Assembly: GCA_024227135.1 (NCBI GenBank)
Contig: JAAELC010000793.1
Location: 1 to 32,829 of the forward strand
Reading direction: 5' to 3'
Source: Gammaproteobacteria bacterium
Lineage (GTDB): Bacteria; Pseudomonadota; Gammaproteobacteria; Chromatiales; Chromatiaceae
Length of the DNA: 32,829 bases
Shown here: in pieces, positions 25,418-32,829 of the stretch
Numbering within the stretch: position 1 is the stretch's first letter
Layout: every line of letters starts with the position of its first letter
The notes under the pieces: generated by a model
Told to the model about the DNA's origin: nothing
What the model saw: only the letters and a program-made list of their open reading frames with translations
The model's database searches: none
Position numbers and translations under genes: made by a program

Positions 25418-25820
25418 TGGGATTGAACTCCGTTAACGTAACCTGCGGTGCTGATAGTTTCACTCGGACTCTGGTCTGCCAGAGTTATCTGATAGCAGGA
25501 TACTACAGTACCTGTACCCGGATATGGGTTGATGAAACCCCGGATTGTCAGGGCAGGGGGCTGATGATATCGAAAACTGGGTCTTACAGTGAGAAAACCG
25601 GTGTCGAAAATTGAGTCTTTGAAGGCCTGAATGCTGGTATTTTAGACCAGATTTCTCAATAGACGGTGGTTTTTCCAGGGGTGAGCCCTCGTACCCTGGT
25701 TTTTACAGGTCTCCCCGGTTTGGATTCATCGAGTGCCGTCCCGCAGTTTTAAAATTCCCTGCCCAGATGACGCTAGGATTCAAGAGGTCCAGTTAAATTC
25801 ATACTTTCAAGGAGATTTTC
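25418..25820. other. divergent intergenic region with repeats and hairpins
   Basis: 403 bases between the adaptor and the PstS-like gene. It contains ACTCTGG/CCAGAGT, a perfect 7-bp stem with a 4-base loop (25468-25485). Two direct copies of TCGAAAAYTGRGTCTT (25570-25585 and 25604-25619) follow, 34 bases apart, then two direct copies of GGTTTTTNCAGG (25668-25679 and 25698-25709), 30 bases apart. A terminator-like hairpin at 25675-25704 is listed separately. I saw no Pho box although the next gene is PstS-like. The SD before that gene (AAGGAG) is strong. Confidence 0.5.
25675..25704 (+). terminator. terminator-like hairpin upstream of the PstS-like gene
   Basis: CCAGGG (25675-25680) pairs with CCCTGG (25694-25699) across a 13-base loop and is followed by five T. 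No plus-strand gene precedes it in the intergenic region, so it may end a small RNA or act as an attenuator in the leader of the PstS-like gene. The stem is short. Confidence 0.4.
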
Positions 25821-26585
25821 ATGAAATCCGGTTTCGTCGCTTTAGTCGCCCTGTCCATCCCGTTTCTTGCCACCGCGGGTGAGATCAAATATGAGGGATC
25901 CTCAACTGTCGGTAAATATATTTCTGATGCCAGTAGTGTGTGTCAGGGTTCCAAGTTCAAGATAAAGACCGCCAGTGAGAGTTCCGGCGGCGAAAAGTGT
26001 CCGGTGCGTTCAGCGTGCGATATCGGTGGCGTTGCCAGGGATGTGAATCAGAAGTTTGTGGATAAAGGTGTACATGTCACCTTGATTGGCAAAGATGCGA
26101 TCGCCGCCGTAGTCAATGAAAGCAACCCGGTAACCGGTCTGACCGCAGCCCAGTTGAAAGACATTTTTACCGGTAAGACGACGAACTGGTCACAGGTTGG
26201 TGGTCCCGATCTGGCCATTTCAACTTACATCGTTAAAAAAGGGTCGGCTACTCGCAAGGTCTTCCGCAAGGTAGTGCTGGGGGGCGACGATTATGCTGGA
26301 ACGAAGGTGATAACACCGGATGCCAAGATCGTCACCACTGTTGGTCGTAACCCAGGTGCTATCGGCCAGATCAGCTTCGCTTTCCTCACCGAAGCAAAGG
26401 GCGTGAGACCCCTTGATGTGGACGGACAGCAGGCCAGTGTCGAAAACTCCAGTTATCCGATTACCCGCCCGCTGCATTTGACAGCGAAGGGCGCCCCCAG
26501 TGGTGCGACCGCCGAGTTCATCGACTGGACCCTGTCATCAGCCGGGCAGGCTGTGGTCAAACAACGATTTGTCGCCGTGAAATAG
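25821..26585 (+). CDS. PstS-like periplasmic substrate-binding protein (orphan)
   Basis: A 254-residue exported protein of the phosphate-type binding-protein family (PBP-like domain). The signal peptide is MKSGFVALVALSIPFLATAG. The mature start EIKYEGSSTVGKYISDAS, the middle SGGEK...CDIGGVARDV and VTGLTAAQLKDIFTGKTTNWSQVGGPD, and the later NPGAIGQISFAFL are the family's usual landmarks. It is shorter than E. coli PstS (346) and close to the compact PstS-like proteins. The SD AAGGAG stands before the ATG. There are no pstC, pstA or pstB genes nearby; an MCP fragment follows instead. It may serve as a sensor-binding protein rather than a transport component, but this is inference. A strong hairpin follows the stop. 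Confidence 0.9.
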   Translation: MKSGFVALVALSIPFLATAGEIKYEGSSTVGKYISDASSVCQGSKFKIKTASESSGGEKCPVRSACDIGGVARDVNQKFVDKGVHVTLIGKDAIAAVVNESNPVTGLTAAQLKDIFTGKTTNWSQVGGPDLAISTYIVKKGSATRKVFRKVVLGGDDYAGTKVITPDAKIVTTVGRNPGAIGQISFAFLTEAKGVRPLDVDGQQASVENSSYPITRPLHLTAKGAPSGATAEFIDWTLSSAGQAVVKQRFVAVK

Positions 26586-26593
26586 CGGTTCTG

Positions 26594-26628
26594 GCGGGGT
26601 GATGAATCCATATCACCCCGCACATTTT
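26594..26628 (+). terminator. hairpin terminator after the PstS-like gene
   Basis: GCGGGGTGAT and ATCACCCCGC form a perfect 10-bp stem (26594-26603 and 26612-26621) with an 8-base loop, followed by ACATTTTA. It begins 8 bases after the PstS-like stop. The only early start codons of the MCP reading frame (GTG 26599, ATG 26602) lie inside this stem. Confidence 0.75.
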
Positions 26629-27942
26629 ACTCAAACTGACATATCTATACCCCCAGTTTCACCCACCACGGCAGCGACGGTTGAGCAGACCCTGAGTCTC
26701 TGGTTTGCTTATCGAAATCACCCGGATGTATTTCTGGCACCTGATGTGGATGTGGTCTCTGACCAGTTTTATGATTCGTCGCTGGCGATTCACGATACAT
26801 TTTCCCCATTGTCTGAGTCGATTGCCGGGTTGATACCTTTACTCAAGTCAGAATCTGAGGCTAGGGTGGAACTGCTCAAGCAGGTGCTGGCCGCAACTAT
26901 ACTGGGTACCTTGCTGGTGGCGGGGTTCGCCTGGCTTTTTGTGCGCCGTAATATTGTCCTTCCGGTCACAGAGTTGGCACTGGGTATCTGTAAGATGAGT
27001 AAGGAATCCGATCTTACTCAGAGGGTCAAGGTACGTTCCAAGGACGAAATCGGACAGGTGGCTGCAAATTTCAACAATATGTCCGAGGAGTTTCGTATCA
27101 TTCTGGGAGAGTTGATGTCCACCGCTGACCGTATCGATGAGGAGGTGGAAAGTCTCAGCTCTATCGCCACGCAGACCAAGGAAGATGTCGCTCAGCAGCA
27201 TGTCCGTCTGGAAAATGTGGCGACGGGTATGAATCAACTGGCTGCCAGCGCGGAGAGCGTGATCGATAGCACAGGAGTGGCCGTTGAAGCGGTTACCCGT
27301 AGTTCAGGAGAGGCGACCCGGGGGCAGAGCGAAGCCGGGGACAGTACTGAGGTATTGGGCACTATGGTGAAATTTGTGCGCGGTACCAGTGATCAGATAC
27401 AAAAGCTGGAGCAGGACGCGCAGTCTATCGGAGCCATCGTGGATGCGATCCGTGGGATCGCTGAACAGACCAACCTTCTGGCCCTCAATGCCGCTATTGA
27501 GGCGGTCCGTGCGGGTGAGCAGGGCAGGGGATTCGCTGTGGTTGCCGATGAAGTCAGAAACCTCGCCCAGAGCACCCAGAAGTCAACCGGTGAAATCCAA
27601 GAGATGATCGGTAAACTGCAGGAAAACACCCAAAAGGCAGTTACCGATATGAGTGGGGGTGAAATTCATGCTAACGACAGTGCATCGCATATGGAGAAAC
27701 TGTTTCAGACACTGTCGGGTATTACCCAGTCTATCGAAGAGGTGAATGACTTGAATGGTTCCATCGCTGTGGCAGCCAGGGAACAGGGAGAAGTCAGCAA
27801 CCAAATGAGTCGAAGTGTGACTCAGATCAGCGATGCTATTGGTCAGTCGTCTCATTATGCGGAAAAGACTGCCGTCACCAGCACCACACTTGCCGGGCTT
27901 TCTTCCGGGCTTCGGCAGGTCATACACGGTTTCAAAATCTGA
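26599..27942 (+). pseudogene. methyl-accepting chemotaxis protein lacking its N-terminal half, probable 5'-truncated gene
   Basis: The open frame of 447 codons encodes the end of a periplasmic sensor region (about residues 28-95), one membrane helix (97-116, VLAATILGTLLVAGFAWLFV), a HAMP domain (117-170) and a full signalling domain. The signalling hairpin tip IRGIAEQTNLLALNAAIEAVRAGEQGRGFAVVADEVRNLAQ lies near 284-322. A complete MCP has a first membrane helix and about 100-250 more sensor residues; here the frame begins inside the terminator hairpin of the gene before, and no room is left for them. No SD is visible. I call it a 5'-truncated remnant; a functional short receptor starting at the in-frame GTG/ATG is the alternative. 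The frame is otherwise intact, so the loss may be recent. It ends overlapping the convergent EamA gene by 11 bases. Confidence 0.65.
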
Positions 27943-28840
27943 TCAGACGTTTGGCCTTGCGTTGTACCTGGCTTCCCCATTGGCTGGTGATAACCCCGAT
28001 GAAAACCAGCAGGGAAGCCAGTATCTGGGGTTGAGTAAAGGACTCTCCCAGGATCAAGAAACCAAGTAGTACCGCGAAAACCGGGATCAGATTGATATAG
28101 GCGCTCGCCTGGGAGACCGGAATTTTGCTGACTCCGTAGTTGTAAAGACCATAGGCACCGACGGTCACGATACTGCCCAGGTAAAGTACGGCCAGCAAAG
28201 CGGTCAAGTTGAAGGCCTCTTCTGCCGGCGTTGGTGTAATGAACAGCGCAGGCAGGAAAAAAAGCGTCCCGGCCAAGGCTTGCAGGGCGGTCAGGAAAAG
28301 TGGTGAGTAACGGGCGGTCAACCGTTTCAGTGTCAGGATATACCCAGCCGCGCAAAGCATGGCCAGAAACTCCAGAAAGTTGCCCCATTGTGGATTGGGT
28401 GCCGTTTCGCTGGACTCGCCGCTCAGACTCAACCACCAGGCACCGGCAATGGCCAGCAGAAATCCCACTATGTTCTGACGGGTAACAGGTTCTTTCAACC
28501 AGAGGGCTGCACCGACCGCCACCAGTAGTGGCAAAATGGCAGTGATCATTCCGGCCTGGGATGCGGTGGTCTGCTCCAGGGCTTTGGCTTCAAAGATAAA
28601 GTACAGGCAGGGTTCGAACAGCGTCATCAGTCCCAGAAGCTTCACATCGCCGGTTTTAATTCGGATCTTCAGAAAACGGGGCAGCAACGGTAGAAAGAGA
28701 AGCGTGGCAATGGCCATACGCCAGAAGATTACCTGCATTGGGTCGTGGGTTGTAAAAGCAATTTTCAGCGCGATAAAGGAACTACCCCAGAACAGCATCG
28801 CAAACAGCAGGGCAATGACAGGCAGTGGATGTCTGTTCAC
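27932..28840 (-). CDS. EamA/DMT superfamily transporter
   Basis: A ten-helix inner-membrane transporter of 302 residues, with two EamA repeats: the first opens IALLFAMLFWGSSFIALKIAF and includes ITAILPLLVAVGAALWLKEPVT, the second runs from FLEFLAMLCAAGYILTLKRL to INLIPVFAVLLGFLILGESFTQPQILASLLVFIGVI. The LxEP / LGES motifs at the repeat ends are typical of metabolite exporters. The start is GTG at 28840. The gene is monocistronic and overlaps the MCP remnant tail to tail. The substrate is unknown. Confidence 0.9.
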   Translation of the reverse strand: MNRHPLPVIALLFAMLFWGSSFIALKIAFTTHDPMQVIFWRMAIATLLFLPLLPRFLKIRIKTGDVKLLGLMTLFEPCLYFIFEAKALEQTTASQAGMITAILPLLVAVGAALWLKEPVTRQNIVGFLLAIAGAWWLSLSGESSETAPNPQWGNFLEFLAMLCAAGYILTLKRLTARYSPLFLTALQALAGTLFFLPALFITPTPAEEAFNLTALLAVLYLGSIVTVGAYGLYNYGVSKIPVSQASAYINLIPVFAVLLGFLILGESFTQPQILASLLVFIGVITSQWGSQVQRKAKRLIRF

Positions 28841-29299
28841 GATCGACTAACCGGTGGGGACCAATGTGGACTGATGTTTCATGCGGATTTGTATCGCGTC
28901 AGGTGGTTTGCTTCCCAAGCTTTTTTCAGGTTCTGATCCTGTTCTGCACATCAGGGCTGCGGCAAGAAATGAGTATCCCGATATTACGCTGGACTCTTTC
29001 TCAGCTTCAAGGTTTGGAGAGGAGCATGCAGCCATCCCGTGTGGCACTTTCCAAAACGGGGAAGGTGAGCAAAAAGACCAGTAGTGTCGAATATACGATT
29101 CCTGCCGCAGCCCTTAGACCCGGATCGGGTCTGAACTGGTTGCAAAGTACCTGATTTCGCGCATTATCCAATGACTGGGTTCCCAGGGTCCACAGGAAAC
29201 AAGAGGCTGTCAGGGCGATTGCCGAGGTGCCGCGGGGCTTGCAATACCGTCGGGAGAGATAGAGTATTGTAATCTCTCCGGTTTTTCTGCGTGGCTTGA
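28841..29299. other. intergenic region, possible small transcript
   Basis: 459 bases between the EamA gene and the LysE-type gene. Small frames on the plus strand (28881-29084 and 28825-29154) have no recognisable content. AGACCCG/CGGGTCT, a perfect 7-bp stem with a 3-base loop, lies at 29116-29132. The region closes with a well-formed plus-strand terminator at 29253-29286, although no plus-strand gene precedes it here. A small RNA or a regulated leader is possible. Confidence 0.4.
29253..29286 (+). terminator. intrinsic terminator directly before the LysE/RhtB gene
   Basis: GGAGAGAT (29253-29260) pairs perfectly with ATCTCTCC (29272-29279) over an 11-base loop, followed by GGTTTTT. It lies 13 bases before the ATG at 29300 on the same strand, so it must end an upstream transcript or attenuate this gene. 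Confidence 0.65.
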
Positions 29300-29932
29300 A
29301 TGTTCGATCATTTCCAATGGTTACCCTTTCTGCTGGCTATCGTCGTCCTGACCCTGTCACCTGGGGTGGATACTTTGCTGGTGATGCGTAACGCAGCCCG
29401 GGGTGGTAACCGGGATGGTCTTCTGACCAGTCTGGGAATCTGTCTGGGATTGTTCGTCCATGCTTCCCTGTCAGCCGCGGGGTTGTCGGTGATTCTGCTT
29501 GGCTCTGCCGGGTTGTTTGCCCTGCTCAAGCTGGCAGGTGCAGCCTACCTGGTCTGGCTTGGCCTGCAAAGTCTGCGTTCGGCGGTTAATCGCAGGGGCT
29601 TGCTTCCGAGTCAGTCCATTGCGGTCAGCACTGTGCCCTCGGCAACTTCGTTGCGCGAAGGGCTTTTATCAAACGTGCTGAATCCCAAACCGATTATTTT
29701 CTACATGGCTTTTCTGCCCCAGTTTATCGATCCGGCTTATCCGGCGGCGCCCCAGGCTTTAACGATGGCGGGAATTCACTTTCTTATCAGTATTCTTTGG
29801 CTGGGAGCATTGACGCTGATGATCGATCGCGCTCGGCTGTGGCTGCAAAGGCCAGCTATAGGGCAGGTGCTGGATAGTGCGGCTGGATTGTTGCTGGTAG
29901 GGTTCGGTGTGAAGCTGGGAATGTCTCATTAG
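29300..29932 (+). CDS. LysE/RhtB family amino-acid exporter
   Basis: A 210-residue inner-membrane exporter. It has the family start FLLAIVVLTLSPGVDTLLVMRNAARGGNRDGLLTSLGICLGLFVHASLSAAGLSVIL, and the later conserved FREGLLSNVLNPKP-like segment, here LREGLLSNVLNPKPIIFYMAFLPQFI. Six helices are expected. Members export homoserine, threonine, lysine or similar amino acids; the substrate here cannot be told. No clear SD stands before the ATG at 29300, and the region just upstream is a terminator hairpin. Confidence 0.93.
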   Translation: MFDHFQWLPFLLAIVVLTLSPGVDTLLVMRNAARGGNRDGLLTSLGICLGLFVHASLSAAGLSVILLGSAGLFALLKLAGAAYLVWLGLQSLRSAVNRRGLLPSQSIAVSTVPSATSLREGLLSNVLNPKPIIFYMAFLPQFIDPAYPAAPQALTMAGIHFLISILWLGALTLMIDRARLWLQRPAIGQVLDSAAGLLLVGFGVKLGMSH

Positions 29933-30399
29933 CTGTTGATCTGTCAGCACCTGGCAGAATCGATACCTGTCTCTTTTTGCTGTGCATGGTGAACCGCTGC
30001 TGTCAGGGACCTATACCCATTATTCCCATGGACATTCACGGACGGGGTTCGCGTAGTATGTCAAAAGGGTAGCTTCTGCCTGTGAGCATCAGCAGGTGGG
30101 AGGTTGTCACAAGCTTTGGGAGGTATTGGGTTGGTGGCATGAATGACCTGGTGGTATCTACGAGGCCGAACCAGCAGTGGCCGTGTAGACGATAGGGAGT
30201 ACCTTCGGGAACCCTGGTAGTTACTCTGTATCCCTTGCTTCATTGTCGGTCGGGTATCTGGCGTAGATGAGTGAGGTGGCTGATGGGATTAGTCTGAAAT
30301 CCGGATCTCTATCCCCGGTGTTACAAGAGTGACATTTGAAACATCTGGTCGCCGGGGGAATCGATCCCCGGAATTGTCTCTGGAATCGGGAAGTGGTGA
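29933..30399. other. intergenic region upstream of selO
   Basis: 467 bases without a recognisable gene. Near its end, CCGGGG and CCCCGG pair over an 8-base loop at 30352-30371, 28 bases before the selO ATG, with no T-run; this could be an operator or leader hairpin. Two copies of TGGGAGGT lie near 30107 and 30120. I recognised no riboswitch or promoter. Confidence 0.4.
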
Positions 30400-31863
30400 A
30401 TGAATATCGTCTTTGAAAATACCTATGCACGCCTGCCTTCCCGCTTTTACGTCCGGCAAGCCCCGGTAGCGGTTACAGCTCCAGGGCTGGTGAAGCTTAA
30501 TCACTCTCTTGCTGTGGAGCTGGGGCTGGAACCTGATTTGCTGAGCTCCCCCAGTGGGCTCGCTGTATTAGCTGGAAACTCGGTACCGGATGGGGCGGAG
30601 CCGTTGGCTATGGCCTATGCCGGTCATCAGTTCGGGGGGTTCGTGCCACAACTTGGTGATGGACGGGCGATTCTTCTGGGGGAAGTGCTCGACCCTCGGG
30701 GTGAACGATTCGATATCCAGCTCAAAGGTTCGGGCCAAACGCCTTTTTCGCGGGCTGGGGATGGGCGGGCATGGCTCGGGCCAGTACTGCGGGAATATAT
30801 CGTCAGTGAGAGCATGCACGGGCTGGGCATCCCGACCACCCGTTCCCTGGCGGCGGTTTCCACAGGGGAACCGGTTTATCGTGAATCCGAGTTGCCTGGA
30901 GCGGTACTCACCCGTGTGGCGCGCAGCCATGTACGCATCGGAACTTTTGAGTACTTTTTTGCCCGGGAGGATGCCGAAGCCCTCCGGCACTTGGCCGATT
31001 ACGTTATCGACCGCCATTATCCGGAGAGCCGGCTTGATGAAAACCCCTGTCTGGCATTGCTCCGTTCTGTGATTGCCAGGCAGGCCCATCTAGTGGCCCA
31101 ATGGCTCGGGGTCGGCTTTATCCATGGCGTGATGAACACCGACAACATGTCGATTGCCGGAGAAACCATCGACTATGGCCCCTGTGCTTTCATGGACACC
31201 TACCATCCTGGGACGGTTTACAGTTCGATCGATCGCAATGGTCGATATGCCTTCGGCAATCAGCCTCCTATCGCTCAGTGGAATCTCTCCCGTCTGGCTC
31301 AATCACTGCTGCCTCTCATTGATGAAGACCCGGATCGAGCCGTCGACAAGGCCCAGGCCGCGATCGATGACTTCCCCGGAATATTCGAGCAGGCCCGTCT
31401 CGACTGCTTCAGGGCTAAGCTGGGGTTGGGTAAAGCGCACTCTGGCGACGCTGAACTTGTCGATGCCCTGTTGAGGACGATGGCCGATGCCAGTGCGGAT
31501 TTTACCAATACCTTTCGAGCCCTGTGTGATGCAGCTGAAGGTCTGAACGACGGGTTCTGTACCGAGCTGGGTAACAGTGCTGCCGCCAGTGACTGGCTGG
31601 GTCGCTGGCGTGAGCGTATTGACCACGAAGCGATCCAACCAGCTGATCGAGCAACCCAAATGCGCCGGGTGAATCCAGTGGTTATTCCGAGAAACCATCG
31701 CGTAGCGGCGGCTCTCGACACAGCAGTCAGTGGCGATCTGGATCCGTTTGAAGAGCTGCTTCAAATCCTTGCCTCTCCCTGGGGGGAACGCCCTCACAGC
31801 TCTGTTTACCGGCTTCCACCTGAGCCCCATGAAGTGGTGCATCAGACTTTTTGCGGAACCTGA
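30400..31863 (+). CDS. selO: protein adenylyltransferase SelO (YdiU/UPF0061)
   Basis: A pseudokinase-fold enzyme that transfers AMP from ATP to hydroxyl side chains of proteins, linked in other bacteria to redox stress. The 487 residues carry the family motifs AYAGHQFGGFVPQLGDGRA (73-90), LKGSGQTPFSRAGDGRA (108-124) and HGVMNTDNMSIAGETIDYGPCAFMD (from about 243). The residues placed like the catalytic set of Pseudomonas syringae SelO are present: Lys109, Glu132, Asn249 and Asp258. The C-terminus HQTFCGT has Cys485 where animal SelO has selenocysteine, as usual in bacteria. The gene is followed after six bases by an EamA transporter, probably in the same transcript. Confidence 0.95.
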   Translation: MNIVFENTYARLPSRFYVRQAPVAVTAPGLVKLNHSLAVELGLEPDLLSSPSGLAVLAGNSVPDGAEPLAMAYAGHQFGGFVPQLGDGRAILLGEVLDPRGERFDIQLKGSGQTPFSRAGDGRAWLGPVLREYIVSESMHGLGIPTTRSLAAVSTGEPVYRESELPGAVLTRVARSHVRIGTFEYFFAREDAEALRHLADYVIDRHYPESRLDENPCLALLRSVIARQAHLVAQWLGVGFIHGVMNTDNMSIAGETIDYGPCAFMDTYHPGTVYSSIDRNGRYAFGNQPPIAQWNLSRLAQSLLPLIDEDPDRAVDKAQAAIDDFPGIFEQARLDCFRAKLGLGKAHSGDAELVDALLRTMADASADFTNTFRALCDAAEGLNDGFCTELGNSAAASDWLGRWRERIDHEAIQPADRATQMRRVNPVVIPRNHRVAAALDTAVSGDLDPFEELLQILASPWGERPHSSVYRLPPEPHEVVHQTFCGT

Positions 31864-31869
31864 TATCCC

Positions 31870-32718
31870 ATGAATACGGTGTTGCTGACGACTGTAGCGA
31901 TGCTGGCATTTGCTGCCAACTCCCTGTTGTGTCGTCTCGCTCTGGGTCAGGGGCTGATCGACGCTGCAAGCTTTGCCAGTATCAGGGTGATATCGGGTGC
32001 GGTGTTGCTGTGTCTTATCGTACTGCCCCGCTGGCGAGCCAATGGCCGCTCTTCAACCGACTGGCGTTCCGTGGCCATGTTGTTTTCCTATATGGTTTTC
32101 TTCTCCTTTGCATACCTGTCTCTGGATGCAGGTACCGGTGCATTGATTCTGTTTGGTGCGGTGCAGCTGACGATGTTTACCATCGCACTGCGTGGTGGTG
32201 AGCAGTTTCCCCTGCTGTCGTGGGTTGGACTGATTCTGGCTTTACTCGGGCTGCTCTATCTGGTTTTTCCGGGAATAACCGCCCCGGATCCTCTGGGGGC
32301 GGTCCTGATGGCTATTGCCGGCATTGCCTGGGGGTTTTATTCGTTGCTGGGCAGAGGTGTTACTGATCCCCTGGAAGCCACCGCTAATAACTTCATCAGT
32401 TCGGTGCCACTGGTTATTCTGGTCAGTCTCTTGTTTATCGACGACTTTCACGGTTCTTCGGTTGGTATCGGATTGGCAGTGGTCTCCGGCGCTGTCGCCT
32501 CCGGTGCGGGTTATGCCATATGGTATGCAGCGCTTCCCGGTCTCACAGCCACCCGGGCCGCTACTGTCCAGCTTTCGGTACCGGTGATTGCTGCCTTCGG
32601 TGGGGTTATCCTGCTTTCAGAGCAATTGACTCTGCGATTGTCGATAGCTTCTATTGCAACCCTGAGTGGTGTTGCCATCGTGCTGGCACAACGAACCGCC
32701 CGATCATCGCGATCGTGA
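31870..32718 (+). CDS. EamA/DMT superfamily transporter
   Basis: A second, distinct ten-helix DMT transporter, 282 residues. It starts LLTTVAMLAFAANSLLCRLALGQGLIDAASFASIRVISGAVLL, the usual first-repeat pattern of a subgroup with an N-terminal NSLLCR segment. The second repeat begins LMAIAGIAWGFYSLLGRG and ends LSVPVIAAFGGVILLSEQLTLRLSIASIATLSGVAIVL. It shares little with the EamA protein at 27932 beyond the fold. It lies six bases after selO. The substrate is unknown. No terminator is visible before the repeat at 32777. Confidence 0.9.
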   Translation: MNTVLLTTVAMLAFAANSLLCRLALGQGLIDAASFASIRVISGAVLLCLIVLPRWRANGRSSTDWRSVAMLFSYMVFFSFAYLSLDAGTGALILFGAVQLTMFTIALRGGEQFPLLSWVGLILALLGLLYLVFPGITAPDPLGAVLMAIAGIAWGFYSLLGRGVTDPLEATANNFISSVPLVILVSLLFIDDFHGSSVGIGLAVVSGAVASGAGYAIWYAALPGLTATRAATVQLSVPVIAAFGGVILLSEQLTLRLSIASIATLSGVAIVLAQRTARSSRS

Positions 32719-32776
32719 ACTTGTTGGCAAGGGTAACTACTCACCCCGCACAGGCAATCTGTTGCGGAAGACGCAG

Positions 32777-32829
32777 TAAGGGCCTCGGAAATTATGTATC
32801 GTTCCATAATGCGCAGGGTATCAGCTCAG
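32777..32829 (+). repeat. dispersed ~206-bp repeat, copy C (cut by window end)
   Basis: The last 53 bases equal the first 53 of copy B (7971 onward) except for one base in the hairpin loop (GTTCC for GTCCC). It starts at the same TAAGGGCCTCGG boundary and runs off the window. It stands 58 bases after the EamA gene, in the same orientation as copy B and opposite to copy A. Confidence 0.88.

Noticed and set aside
25418-25820. Pho box upstream of the PstS-like gene
   Set aside because: I looked for tandem CTGTCAT-type direct repeats and saw none.
28825-29154. Possible small proteins upstream of the LysE gene (28825-29154, 28881-29084)
   Set aside because: No recognisable domain and no convincing ribosome binding site; kept only as a possible non-coding transcript.
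1-32829. CRISPR array, prophage, integron or defence island
   Set aside because: No regularly spaced short repeats, integrase, phage structural gene or known defence gene is visible; the gene content is core metabolism, export and transport.

Overview
The window reads as chromosomal DNA of a gammaproteobacterium. It carries single-copy housekeeping genes in typical gammaproteobacterial forms: fused kinase-like/GNAT ArgA, ArgE, IlvD, TypA/BipA, Dtd, a hisBHAF-E cluster followed by tatABC, and SelO. It also has envelope proteins usual in that class, such as a YgiM-like SH3 protein, DUF4124 and DUF192 proteins, and an RND pump. The exact taxon cannot be read off; an environmental, possibly sulfur-oxidising lineage is only a guess. 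I saw no phage, transposase, CRISPR array, rRNA or tRNA.

Layout. 1-205: an inverted copy of a ~206-bp dispersed repeat. 308-7760: amino-acid metabolism and single genes (argA, a DUF192 lipoprotein, argE with a TetR regulator, ilvD, an M19 dipeptidase). 7971-8176: second repeat copy. 8211-9506: SH3 envelope protein, then an AT-rich region with DnaA boxes, then the typA promoter. 9507-20025: a long plus-strand run of typA, dtd, hisB-hisH-hisA-hisF-SYLF-hisE, tatA-tatB-tatC and a secreted DUF255 protein. 20070-25417: a minus-strand block with a DUF4124 protein, a pentapeptide-repeat protein and an RND permease/adaptor operon. 25821-27942: an orphan PstS-like binding protein and an MCP that lacks its N-terminal half. 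27932-32718: two EamA transporters, a LysE/RhtB exporter and SelO. 32777-32829: start of a third repeat copy, cut by the window end.

How the genes work together. hisBHAF and hisE make the central part of histidine synthesis, with translational coupling at several junctions. hisI is missing from its usual place, where a SYLF-domain gene sits instead. tatABC encodes a complete twin-arginine translocase; its TatC has a long acidic tail ending in a FimV-C-like motif. argA and argE catalyse the first and fifth steps of arginine synthesis. The adaptor and permease form two thirds of a tripartite efflux pump with no outer-membrane channel gene nearby.

I found no clearly new defence or biosynthetic system. 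The most interesting points are the TatC tail, the SYLF gene in the his operon, the repeat family at both window ends, the oriC-like DnaA-box region before typA, the truncated MCP beside the orphan binding protein, and two terminator-like hairpins that follow no visible gene.
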